In this document: positions 42,653 to 52,300 of the stretch, piece after piece
Numbering within the stretch: the stretch's first letter is position 1
How the letters are laid out: each line of letters opens with the position of its first letter
Assembly (NCBI GenBank): GCA_947500845.1
Contig: CANMTP010000003.1
Span: 248,001 to 312,000 of the forward strand
Direction: 5' to 3'
Source of the DNA: an uncultured Aquimarina sp.
GTDB taxonomy: Bacteria > Bacteroidota > Bacteroidia > Flavobacteriales > Flavobacteriaceae
DNA: 64,000 nt
Position numbers and translations under genes: made by a program
Notes under the pieces: model-generated
Told to the model about the DNA's origin: nothing
What the model saw: the letters and a program-made list of their open reading frames with translations, nothing else
Databases searched by the model: none

Positions 42653-43840
42653 TTAGTTTTCAATGGCCGCAATCCCTGGTAATGTTTTTCCTTCAAGGCT
42701 TTCTAACATAGCACCTCCTCCTGTAGATACGTAACTCACTTTATCACCAAAACCAAATTGCTTGACTGCGGCTACAGAATCGCCACCTCCCACTAGAGAA
42801 AATGCTCCATTTTCTGTTGCTTCGGCAATAGAATGTCCCAGTGCTATGGTTCCGTTAGCAAAGTTTTCCATTTCAAAAACACCCAATGGTCCGTTCCAAA
42901 GGATTGTTTTTGATTTTAAAACTACCTCATGAAAGTTTTTAAGGGTTTTTGGTCCGGCATCTAATCCTTGCCATCCGTTAGGAATCATATCTACATCTAT
43001 AACATCGGTATTGGCATTGTTATCAAAGGCATCTGCTCCTATTACATCGACTGGCAAATGAATCTCTACACCTTTTTCTTTAGCTTTTTTAAGAATTTCC
43101 AACGCTAGTTCCTGCTTGTCATCTTCACAAATAGAATCTCCTATTTGACCTCCCTTTGCTTTGATAAAGGTATAGGTCATGCCTCCACCAATAATCAAGT
43201 GATCCACTTTATCCAAAATATTTTCAATAATAGTGATCTTAGAAGATACTTTTGATCCTCCCAAAACTGCAGTAATCGGTTTTTCTCCGCTACTTAAAAC
43301 CTTATCTATACTTTCAATTTCTTTGGCCAATAAGCTTCCGAAGCATTTCTTTTCAGGAAAAAACTGAGCTATAATAGTGGTAGAAGCATGTGCTCTGTGT
43401 GCGGTACCAAAAGCATCATTTACATAGATATCTCCCAGTTTTGACAATTGTTGAGCAAACCCAACATCTCCTGCAGTTTCTTGTGGATGAAATCGCAAGT
43501 TTTCTAGCAACAACACTTCTCCTGGTTCTAAGTTTGCCGAGGCATCCTCGGCTTCTTGTCCTACACAATTAGCCACAAACTTTACCTGAACACCAAGCAC
43601 TTCAGACACTTTTTCAACGATATGACGTAAAGAAAACTCGTCTTGTGCTCCCTTAGGCCTTCCTAAATGAGACATTAAAATAGCGCTTCCTCCATCTTCT
43701 AATACTTTAATTATTGTTGATTTAGCTGCTTGTATTCTGGTATCATCTGTTACTTCAAATTTTTCATTAAGTGGTACATTAAAATCTACTCGTATTAATG
43801 CTTTTTTATCTTCAAAACTAAAATCGTTGATCGTCTTCAT
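42653..43840 (-). CDS. pgk: Phosphoglycerate kinase
   Basis: The 395-residue glycolytic enzyme transfers phosphate from 1,3-bisphosphoglycerate to ADP. Signature stretches are [61 protein letters not shown] and the nucleotide-site [11 protein letters not shown] near the end. Length and motifs are standard. It appears monocistronic, with a terminator downstream, and is divergent from the delta' subunit gene. Confidence 0.98.
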   Translation of the reverse strand: MKTINDFSFEDKKALIRVDFNVPLNEKFEVTDDTRIQAAKSTIIKVLEDGGSAILMSHLGRPKGAQDEFSLRHIVEKVSEVLGVQVKFVANCVGQEAEDASANLEPGEVLLLENLRFHPQETAGDVGFAQQLSKLGDIYVNDAFGTAHRAHASTTIIAQFFPEKKCFGSLLAKEIESIDKVLSSGEKPITAVLGGSKVSSKITIIENILDKVDHLIIGGGMTYTFIKAKGGQIGDSICEDDKQELALEILKKAKEKGVEIHLPVDVIGADAFDNNANTDVIDVDMIPNGWQGLDAGPKTLKNFHEVVLKSKTILWNGPLGVFEMENFANGTIALGHSIAEATENGAFSLVGGGDSVAAVKQFGFGDKVSYVSTGGGAMLESLEGKTLPGIAAIEN

Positions 43841-44064
43841 GTTGCAGGATTACTATTGAGCAAACGAAAATAATTTTATTTCATTAAAAACCTCGTATTC
43901 TGATGAAAAAAATCTACGAAAACGATAGTAATTTTTCACTTTTATCAATTTTTTATGAAAAGCGCTTCTTTGATAAAAAAATAATAGCCTTAGTTTTAAG
44001 AAATATGAGCCAAGGCCATTAAGAAATTATAATCAATTCATACCTCGTACCTCACACTTCTTTT

Positions 44065-44072
44065 TATATTTG
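44065..44072 (+). promoter_or_regulatory. -7 box of the delta' subunit gene
   Basis: TATATTTG is an exact TAnnTTTG and ends 3 bp before the ATG at 44076, so the mRNA is probably leaderless. It also argues against starting the protein at the TTG at 44070, which lies inside the box. Confidence 0.6.
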
Positions 44073-44075
44073 CTT

Positions 44076-45230
44076 ATGCTTTTTTCGGAAATTTTAGGGC
44101 TAAAACATATTAAGAGTTATTTAACCACTAGTGCAGATCGCAAAAGAATTCCTCATGCACAACTTTTTGTAGGTCCTAATGGAAGTGGAACCTTGCCCAT
44201 GGCTATAGCTTATGCACAATATATTTTATGTCAGAACCAAAATGGGGAAAACATAGAAGGCATGCACTCCTGTAACCTAAAATTTGATCATCTCGCCCAT
44301 CCAGACCTTCACTTTGTATATCCTGTTGCGGTCAATGATAAAGTAAAAAAGCACCCAACATCCGATCAATTTGCAGAAGAATGGAGAGCTTTTGTAAAAG
44401 AAAATCCTTACGGAAGTATTTTTGATTGGTACCTGTCTTTGGGTATCGAAAAAAAACAAGGCCAAATAGGGGTAGACGAAGCCTTACAAATTGTAAAAAA
44501 ACTTTCACTTAAAAGTTATGAGGGAGGATACAAAGTAATGCTTATCTGGATGGCCGATAAAATGAATATCGCCGCCTCGAATAAATTACTTAAATTAATT
44601 GAAGAGCCTCCTGATAAAACCATATTTATTCTCATCACAGAAGACGAAGAACAGCTTATACAGACCATACGTTCAAGGTGTCAGGTATTGCACTTTCCAC
44701 CTCTGGGAGAACAAGTGATTAAAGAAGCCTTGCAAAAAAATGAAAATGTACCAGATAATGATGCATTAAAAATAGCACATCAGGCCAATGGTGACTATAG
44801 CAAGGCGTTACACTTACTACATCATGATGGTGGTGATGACCAGTTTGAAGATTGGTTTATACAATGGGTAAGAACAGCTTTTAGGGCCAAAGGAAATAAA
44901 TCTGCCATAAATGACCTGATCACTTGGAGCGAATCTATTGCCGGAACAGGTAGAGAAACACAAAAACGGTTTTTAAAATATTGTCTTGATTTTTTTAGAC
45001 AAGCCATGTTGTTAAATTATGGGGCTGAAGAATTGGTGTTTCTAGAACCAAACACCAATGGTTTTAAGCTGGAGAAGTTTGCTCCCTTCGTACACGGAGC
45101 CAACATTATGGATATTTGTACAGAGCTACAAGACGCGGCTTACCATATCGAACGTAATGGAAATGCAAAAATTATTCTTACCGATCTTTCTATAAAACTT
45201 ACCCGATTGCTTCATAAAAAAAGTCCATAG
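44076..45230 (+). CDS. holB: DNA polymerase III, delta' subunit (clamp loader)
   Basis: The 384-residue protein has the AAA+ clamp-loader fold. It starts MLFSEILGLKHIKSYLTTSA and contains RIPHAQLFVGPNGSGTLPMAIAYA, where the Walker A lysine is missing, as expected for the non-ATP-binding delta' subunit. Further marks are the zinc-like Cys pair around LCQNQ...HSC, KVMLIWMADKMNIAASNKLLKLIEEPP and TIRSRCQVLHF with the SRC motif. It is part of the complex that loads the sliding clamp at the replication fork. The start was set at the ATG following the promoter box. Confidence 0.93.
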   Translation: MLFSEILGLKHIKSYLTTSADRKRIPHAQLFVGPNGSGTLPMAIAYAQYILCQNQNGENIEGMHSCNLKFDHLAHPDLHFVYPVAVNDKVKKHPTSDQFAEEWRAFVKENPYGSIFDWYLSLGIEKKQGQIGVDEALQIVKKLSLKSYEGGYKVMLIWMADKMNIAASNKLLKLIEEPPDKTIFILITEDEEQLIQTIRSRCQVLHFPPLGEQVIKEALQKNENVPDNDALKIAHQANGDYSKALHLLHHDGGDDQFEDWFIQWVRTAFRAKGNKSAINDLITWSESIAGTGRETQKRFLKYCLDFFRQAMLLNYGAEELVFLEPNTNGFKLEKFAPFVHGANIMDICTELQDAAYHIERNGNAKIILTDLSIKLTRLLHKKSP

Positions 45231-45303
45231 TAGTTAGTTCCTATTGGTTAGCGTACTCCATTATTAAATCTTATTCTATATTTGGTGTAAAACTAATTAT
45301 GCT

Positions 45304-45702
45304 ATGGATAATTTTATGACTCACATTGTCTCCATTACCATCTTATTGTTTCTTTTGATCACATTTTTACAATCGGGTATCGATAAATTAGTGGATTGGA
45401 AAGGGAATCTGGATTGGTTAAAAGGACATTTTGCCGAAACCTTTATGGGTAAAATGGTTCCATTTCTTCTGGCCACTATTTTGATTATTGAAATGATAAC
45501 GGCTATATGTTGTATCATGGGTATTTATCATTTGTTTGTGGATAATAACACCTATTTTGGGGTATTAGCTATGTTTTTAGCTTGTTTAACGCTTCTCATG
45601 TTACTTTTTGGGCAAAGAGTAGCAAAAGACTATCAGGGAGCTTTAACCATTACCTGTTATTTTATTGTGGCTATATTTGGGCTGTATGTAATTACTTTGT
45701 AA
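45304..45702 (+). CDS. DoxX-like integral membrane protein
   Basis: The 132-residue protein has four hydrophobic helices, with LLITFLQSGIDKLVDWKGNLDWLKGHF between the first two, a pattern like that of DoxX/MauE-type small membrane proteins (helix, Ser/Gly-x-Lys motif, helix). It is located in the inner membrane. Its function is unknown; some relatives take part in redox pathways. It lies 73 bp after the delta' subunit gene and 46 bp before the ATP-grasp gene. Confidence 0.65.
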   Translation: MDNFMTHIVSITILLFLLITFLQSGIDKLVDWKGNLDWLKGHFAETFMGKMVPFLLATILIIEMITAICCIMGIYHLFVDNNTYFGVLAMFLACLTLLMLLFGQRVAKDYQGALTITCYFIVAIFGLYVITL

Positions 45703-45748
45703 AAGGATCAAAATCAAATGAGTTTTTTAAAAGGTTTTGCAAAATATT

Positions 45749-46909
45749 ATGCGTAGTAAAAAGTCTAAATCAGAACCATTTAATACTTCTGTATTAATTC
45801 CAGATGGAGAAAGTCACCTTTTGATTTACGTGATTAATTGCTTTAGCCAAATACCTGGTATTTCTTTATATGTAATGTCATCTTTAAAGCATAATGCAGT
45901 ACGGTTTTCAAGACATGTCTCGAAATTTATTTATTATCCCACTACTCAAAACGATACAAAGTGGATACAAACTATTAATGCTGAGGTAAAAAAGAACAAA
46001 ATAGATGTTGTGATGCCTATTTTTGAAATAGGAATCCGTAGAATTATAAAAAACAAAAAATTTCTCAAACATAAGGAGCGTCTGGTTACTTTGCCCGATT
46101 TAGAGACATTCACTACAGCGATAAATAAATGGCAACTTGCTGCCTATTGTAAAGAGTATAATATTAATATTCCGGAAAGCTTTCTTTACGTTCCCGGTCA
46201 ACAATTACCCGATACTTTTTTTACATCCATTATATTTCCTGTTATTGTAAAGCCTCTAGAAGGTTTTGGAGGAGGAATAGGCATAGAGGTTTTTAACAAT
46301 CAACACGATTTATCCAAATATTTAACCGAAAAGGCAGATCGGCATACTATTATACAGAACTTCATAAAAGGATACGATATCGATTGTAGTATTCTGGCAG
46401 TCAATGGAAAAATAATTGCATATACTATTCAGAAAGGATATTTACAGGGTGACAGCCCTTATGCCCCTCAAGTTGGATTAGAGTTTACAGATAATCCCGA
46501 ATTATTGGAAGTTGTAAAAAAGTTGATCCATTCTTTACAATGGAACGGAGTCGCCCACCTTGATCTTCGATATGATGAAGAAGATAATACGTATAAAGTT
46601 ATAGAACTCAATCCAAGATTCTGGGGCTCAGTAGATGCCTCTTGTTTAATGGGAATTAATTTTCCACATTTATTAATTCTACAAACACTGGGACTCGAAT
46701 TTTCCAAACCAGAATTTAAACATGAAAAATATCTTAATTTGAAAGGTTTTGTGAAAACAATTAAAAAGGATTTTTTCTTTCTTAGAAAAAGGAAATTTAT
46801 AATGAATAATACTCAATTTAGATTTGTGGTTTATGACTTGGCTCCAACTATCTACAAATATTTAGACAGAACAAAAAACTTACTTTTAAAACGTTTCAAA
46901 AAGAAATAA
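45749..46909 (+). CDS. ATP-grasp domain protein (carbamoyl-phosphate-synthase-like ligase)
   Basis: The 386-residue protein has a pre-ATP-grasp Rossmann-like N-terminus (SVLIPDGESHLLIYVINCF), then an ATP-grasp domain with IIFPVIVKPLEGFGGGIGIEV (phosphate-binding loop), TIIQNFIKGYDIDCSILAVNG and the metal-site KVIELNPRFWGSVDAS. Such enzymes activate a carboxylate as acyl phosphate and join it to an amine or thiol. The substrate is not evident. The start was set at ATG 45749; a TTG four codons earlier is less likely. The neighbour, convergent at 46941, is another carboxylate-activating enzyme, which may be coincidence. Confidence 0.82.
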   Translation: MRSKKSKSEPFNTSVLIPDGESHLLIYVINCFSQIPGISLYVMSSLKHNAVRFSRHVSKFIYYPTTQNDTKWIQTINAEVKKNKIDVVMPIFEIGIRRIIKNKKFLKHKERLVTLPDLETFTTAINKWQLAAYCKEYNINIPESFLYVPGQQLPDTFFTSIIFPVIVKPLEGFGGGIGIEVFNNQHDLSKYLTEKADRHTIIQNFIKGYDIDCSILAVNGKIIAYTIQKGYLQGDSPYAPQVGLEFTDNPELLEVVKKLIHSLQWNGVAHLDLRYDEEDNTYKVIELNPRFWGSVDASCLMGINFPHLLILQTLGLEFSKPEFKHEKYLNLKGFVKTIKKDFFFLRKRKFIMNNTQFRFVVYDLAPTIYKYLDRTKNLLLKRFKKK

Positions 46910-46940
46910 TTTGTACCAGTACCATTAAGCCGTAGAAAAA

Positions 46941-48305
46941 CTATGCGGCCTTATACAGGTTCACAACTTTTTTTCTTTTACCCGAAGAAAGTGCAGGAAT
47001 TTCATCTACATACTCTATAATAACGTTAGCATCTTGCCCAAAGTCCTTTTTAATATCCTCGATCAATTCTTTTTCGAAACCAAAAGTGCTGGTAGTATTT
47101 AATTTCACCAAATACGTGTTTCTTGTCTTTTGGATAAACTGATACTGTTGTAGTAAATTATAATATTTATAAAATTTTGTGTATACAATGAAAGAAGAAA
47201 TCATTTGACCTTTTGTATTATACACAGCATCCATTTTTCTTCCCTCAAGTTGTTCAAAATATCTAGACGGAATCCCATTTTTACCGAAATCTTCACCAAA
47301 TTTTGCAATATCTCCAGTGTCATAGCGTATCAATGGCATACAATAATTAAAAAAATCAGTAACTACAATCCTCCCTAATTCTCCTGGTTGTGCAGGAACA
47401 TCTTGATCCATTTTTAAAATTTCAAAATGGTAACTAGACCAGTTAATTTCAAACTTTTTGTCATTCATAGTAGTAGTTTGTTGGGCTAGAATTCCTATTT
47501 CTTCGTTAGAGTATCTCGAGATAACCGGGATATTAAAGTATTTCTGCATGGAATCTTTAACGTAATCTGTAAGTGCTTCCGAAATAGCAATTATGGACTT
47601 CACAGTCGTATCTAGAGGCTTCGCTTTGGTTTTATCCAAATACTTGCAGATGCTTTCATAGGCGGAAACAAAACCAATTAGATGTTGTGGATAGCGTTTC
47701 TTTTTAATTGATTGTAAAAAGTCCTCAATTTCTTCATCATGAAATTTGGTTACGTCTACATATCTCAAATTTTGCATCCAGGCCTTGAGGGGGCTATTCA
47801 TATTAATACCTCTCCATACTTCCAGATCATACAATCGCTCGCCTATATTTAAATTAGCTTTCTTCAGAAAATAAATAGTATCTGCCGTATTTCTTTTCTT
47901 TTTATTAGCGTCTTGATACAGCTGAAAAGGAATCCCAGTTGACCCACTGGTTGCTACTTTAAATTTTGGTTTATCAAGATAGGTCTTAGATTTAAAATCA
48001 TCAAAATTTTCCTGAACTACTGTTTTTGTTATAACAGGAAAATCTTCTATACTCTCAGCATTCTTAAATTTTTTATAGAAAGATGTTGTATTTCTGGCAT
48101 GAGCCAGAATGTTGGTCAAGTATTCCCTGCGAAGTAAAGCCGCTTCTTTCGAATCTAAATTTTCATTTATGAAAGCAATTTCTTTATAATGATTACTCAC
48201 ATTGCTTCCCTTCAATCTATCTAAAATCCAAAAAGACTTTTCTCTTATTTTACTAGCAAGCATCGCCAAGATTGGTTTAATAAACGTAAAATTATAATAA
48301 CTCAT
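46941..48305 (-). CDS. CapK/PaaK-like adenylate-forming enzyme
   Basis: The 454-residue protein matches the phenylacetate-CoA ligase/CapK branch of adenylating enzymes. It has FKVATSGSTGIPFQLYQD (P-loop type motif, about residues 116-133), YSNEEIGILAQQTT, the IRYDTGDIAKFG motif and a C-terminal lid region with LEGRKMDAVYNTKGQMI. CapK-like proteins are often found in capsule or surface-polysaccharide loci, where their substrates are unknown. Here it stands next to the surface-protein operon and ends convergently, 31 bp from the ATP-grasp gene. Confidence 0.85.
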   Translation of the reverse strand: MSYYNFTFIKPILAMLASKIREKSFWILDRLKGSNVSNHYKEIAFINENLDSKEAALLRREYLTNILAHARNTTSFYKKFKNAESIEDFPVITKTVVQENFDDFKSKTYLDKPKFKVATSGSTGIPFQLYQDANKKKRNTADTIYFLKKANLNIGERLYDLEVWRGINMNSPLKAWMQNLRYVDVTKFHDEEIEDFLQSIKKKRYPQHLIGFVSAYESICKYLDKTKAKPLDTTVKSIIAISEALTDYVKDSMQKYFNIPVISRYSNEEIGILAQQTTTMNDKKFEINWSSYHFEILKMDQDVPAQPGELGRIVVTDFFNYCMPLIRYDTGDIAKFGEDFGKNGIPSRYFEQLEGRKMDAVYNTKGQMISSFIVYTKFYKYYNLLQQYQFIQKTRNTYLVKLNTTSTFGFEKELIEDIKKDFGQDANVIIEYVDEIPALSSGKRKKVVNLYKAA

Positions 48306-48341
48306 TATCTAAACAAGCAAACTTGTAAAGTGTCATGTACA

Positions 48342-49298
48342 TTAATAAGTACATCCACACTTGCTTTGTCTACAACCAAAGTCTAATCCTAATGTAATCA
48401 TGTGAGAACCTGCAGACGTGGTGGGTTGAAGCACTTCATTTACGTTAACCTGATATCCATAGGCTACATAAAAGTTTGACTTTTTAATTCCGACCATTGG
48501 GGATATAGAAAGCGGTTTAAAATCCTGGTCCACTAATGATCTTAAGCTAATTCCTGCCCAAAGATAATCTTCACGGTACATCTTGCGCACCTTAATATTA
48601 ATATCGGTAGTAGAACGGCCGTCACCAGCAAAATTTTGATATAAAATAGAAGGTTCAATTTCTAAATCACTAAATCTGTGGTAGAAGGTATATCCTGTAT
48701 AGATGTAATAATTTTGTATCTGCGATGGCTCGGTTGGGTTAAAATCATCGATTTCTTTTTGTAATAAGTTAACCGCATTGGCACTTAAAAAGAATCTTCC
48801 CAGACGATATAACATGGCTATATCAAAGTTGGAATCATTAACCGTAATATCTGCCAAACCCGGATTAACAGGTGCGTCTGGATTTCCATTGTTAAATTCA
48901 GAAGTGTCAATCCCAAACTGAGTGAATTTATAACTTATCCCAAAAGATAAGTATTGGTTATTATACTCGCTCAAAGTTAAGTGGTGGGCAAACGATAACT
49001 GAATCCCTTTTTGCGTAGTAAAACCATTTTGATCATTAAACAAAATTGCTCCTACTCCTGATCGATCAGAGATCCTACCATCAATAGAAAGCGACTGTGT
49101 CCCTGGCGAATCCTCAATATTTACCCATTGTTCAAATCCTGAAGCCCTGATCTGCCAACAATCTCCGATACCTGCATATGCAGAAGATATCAAATATGGG
49201 TTATCTGCGATGTACTGGTTTTGCACAGGAGCGAAAAACTCCTGTGCAAAAGTGCAATAACTTGCAAATAGACTGAATATTACAATATATTTCTTCAT
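48342..49298 (-). CDS. PorP/SprF-family type IX secretion membrane protein
   Basis: The 318-residue protein has a signal peptide (MKKYIVIFSLFASYCTFAQ) and the PorP/SprF pattern: FFAPVQNQYIADNPYLISSAYAGIGD near the start, repeated amphipathic beta-strands such as GIQLSFAHHLTLSEYNNQYLSFGISYKF, and a barrel-like end (AYGYQVNVNEVLQPTTSAGSHMITLGLDF). It should be an outer-membrane barrel. In Flavobacterium johnsoniae SprF is needed for secretion of SprB, and genes of this kind commonly follow a type B CTD substrate gene, as here (94 bp after the giant gene). It ends in an unusual CGCTY tail with several cysteines. Confidence 0.9.
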   Translation of the reverse strand: MKKYIVIFSLFASYCTFAQEFFAPVQNQYIADNPYLISSAYAGIGDCWQIRASGFEQWVNIEDSPGTQSLSIDGRISDRSGVGAILFNDQNGFTTQKGIQLSFAHHLTLSEYNNQYLSFGISYKFTQFGIDTSEFNNGNPDAPVNPGLADITVNDSNFDIAMLYRLGRFFLSANAVNLLQKEIDDFNPTEPSQIQNYYIYTGYTFYHRFSDLEIEPSILYQNFAGDGRSTTDINIKVRKMYREDYLWAGISLRSLVDQDFKPLSISPMVGIKKSNFYVAYGYQVNVNEVLQPTTSAGSHMITLGLDFGCRQSKCGCTY

Positions 49299-49392
49299 CT
49301 AACATTTAAAATTACAGACCATTGACCTTTTTCTTTTTCTCTGTCATTTGGCTTTATCCATATTGTTTTATAACTCTCTTATCCCCTATATA

Positions 49393-52300
49393 TTATCTAT
49401 ATAAAGTAAAGTGGCCAGTAAACTCTCTATTGTCAATATCATTAAGAATTACCGTGAACCAATAATCTCCTGATGGCAGTTCTTTTCCTTGATATACACC
49501 ACTCCATCCTTGTTGATCTCCTCTAAACTCTCCTAACATTCTACCGTATCTGTCGAATATCTTTACTTCCATATCTTCAAAGAAGAAAGGATCATCAATA
49601 TTAGGTGTGATCTGTCTTGGGTACCAGAATCTTTCCTCTGGAGTTGCATTAGGATCATTGGGTGTAAAGTAATTTGGAATACGAATATTTATATAGGTTA
49701 GCTCCTGAACAGTTATCGCCTGACATCCATTAGCATCCGTTACTCTAACAACATAGGTCGCAGTTTCACGAATTACAAATATGTTGCCATCTACATTAAT
49801 ATCGTATACAACATCAGTAATACTTTGTCCGTCTTCTAATCTTCCGACCTCAAAAGTATAGAATGGCTCTCTATCTAATCTAGTACCACCAGTTACTATG
49901 ATCTCATATTCGTTAGGATCCTGGGGATTGTTGGTCATCTGTACTACTGGTATCTCTAACGGAGTATACTCTTCTACTTGAATTGTGTCTACAGTTCTAA
50001 TACATAAAGCAGACTCCATCACACCTTCATATTCTCCTGGTGACACCTCAAAGCGTCCAGTAAGATTTGAGTTATTAGGTGGATTTGGTGTTCCGTTAAT
50101 ACCATTTAATGTATAGATGATATCCAAAGTTTCTGATTCGGGAACTATATTGAAATCTACAAAATAACGTTCATCCTGGGTCAGCACCGGGTTCATCGGA
50201 TCACTATAATTGTATACCGGACACTCAAGACTTGCTACCAATTCAGCATCTAATAAAGGCCCTGGTTCAATTTCTATGTTATAAGGCAACTCACAATCAG
50301 GATTGTTACGAGAATCTCTTATAAAGATTGTAGTAGTTCCTCCTGCTAAGTTGTCTATAAACAGATTCGTAGGATTTGTTACTGGTACATACGTTATACC
50401 ATCGCGACTCCAGAAATATGCTGGATCTGCCGGATCAACTGGTGGTAATCCTCCAATAATTGCAATAGTTGCTGTACCGTTCATATCTCCTGCACACTCT
50501 TCCGGTGTCGTATTGATTGGCTCAAGAACATCGATTGGATCAGGCTCTAAAATTTCTATAGGTTGAATTGTCACAGGACATCCAAATGAATCTTCAACCT
50601 CAACTCGATAGCTATCTGCAGCAAGATTCTCAAAAATATGCTCTCCTGGTGTGCCATCTACATCATCTTCAATAAATAAAAACACCTGATCATCGTTACC
50701 GTCATACAGCGAATAGAAGTATGGTGCTGTTCCACCAGTAGCCGTCACTCTAATTCTACCATCTGTTTCGCCACTACAAGAGATCGGCTCTTCAAAAGCT
50801 TCAGCCAAAAACTCTGGTGGTTGTACAACAGTAAATGGTGTTCTTACTTCGTTACAATCTCCACTAGTTACAATATATTCGTAGTTACCGGCAAAAAGAC
50901 CATCAAAGAAACTCGCGTCTTGTCTATCTGTATTTAACGGCCCAGGTAGATTTACCATGTTTCCTAGATAATCTGTTCCCTCCACACGATATGCATAGCC
51001 ACCCAAGCCTCCGGTTACTATAGCATCTACAGATGCGGTAGCCTCGCTAAAACATACTATGCTAAAATTACCTTCATCTAACACAACAGTTAATGGCATT
51101 ACATCTCGAACTTGAATATTATTAGATGCAGGTGAATCACAACCATTAGCATCCCTAGCAAAGAACTGATAATCACCTTGTGGAAGATTTATGAAAATAC
51201 CTGTAGGTTCAAAGATTTGTGCTCCGCCAGCATCAATATAGTAATATGTATATCCTGGTGTTCCTCCACTTCCTGTAACTTCAATTCGATTTGGATTTGC
51301 AGTAAAGCAACTTTCTCCCGAAGGATCAACATTGACCAACACCGGTGTTGGAGCGTTGATAGTTACATTCGCAGTGTCTTCACAATTTAGATTATCTGAA
51401 ACCGTAATGATGTAATTTCCAGGTCCAAGATCATTCCACGTATACTCAGTCGGTGTGGCAAGATCACTTGTTACTGGTCCTGATTGCGTGCCGTCTGGTA
51501 ATGTAATTCTGAATTGATATAATCCAGGACCTTGTCCTCCTGTTACTGTCGCTGTGATACTGCCATCTCTACTGTCTGCACATTGTAGTAATATCGGACT
51601 AGGTGCCGCAACACTTATTGGTGTAGGCGGATTAATCACAATTGTTTGGTCTACAGGACAGCTATTGGCATCTAACACACGTACTCTGTAAAGTGCACTT
51701 GTGGTACCGTTATTGGCATCCAAACCGCTGAAAACTGTTGTCGTTGTTTGAAATGGAACTAATACTGTAATAATACCTCCACTATCTTCGCTTTCTAGCT
51801 GATATTGATATGGTGGTGTTCCTCCAATGGCAACAACTTCAATCTCTGCATCATCGCCAGGATTACAGGTTTCACTGCGTCTTTCGGTTAAGCTATCTAT
51901 AGTTACTGGTGTAGCCGGTTGAAGAATTCGTACCTCTTGTGAATCATCATCACACAACGTAGAATTTACATCGGTTTCAACAATATTAATAACGTATGTA
52001 CCCGCCGGTACATTAGGAATTACTAATGGTGAACCTGTGTCTGATCCTGTTGTAAATACCGTAGAAGTACTGGTGTTAGTAACTGTATAGTCATAACCAC
52101 CAATACCCGTAGTACCATCAGTATAGGTATAGTTTGTAATATCTACGGTAATCTCTCCTGTCGTATCACCAAAACAGGCAACGTTTTGAGTTACCCGGGC
52201 ATCTGCCTCGATTAGATCGAATGGTGCCACATTATAAGAAGGAGTAGCTATTGAACACGTAGTGGTTTGATCTGTTATCCTAAAGGTGTAATTACCTATC

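Noticed and set aside
46921..46960. Terminator between the ATP-grasp and CapK-like genes
   Set aside because: Only an imperfect AAGCCG...CGGCCTT pairing overlapping the stop codon was found; too weak to list.
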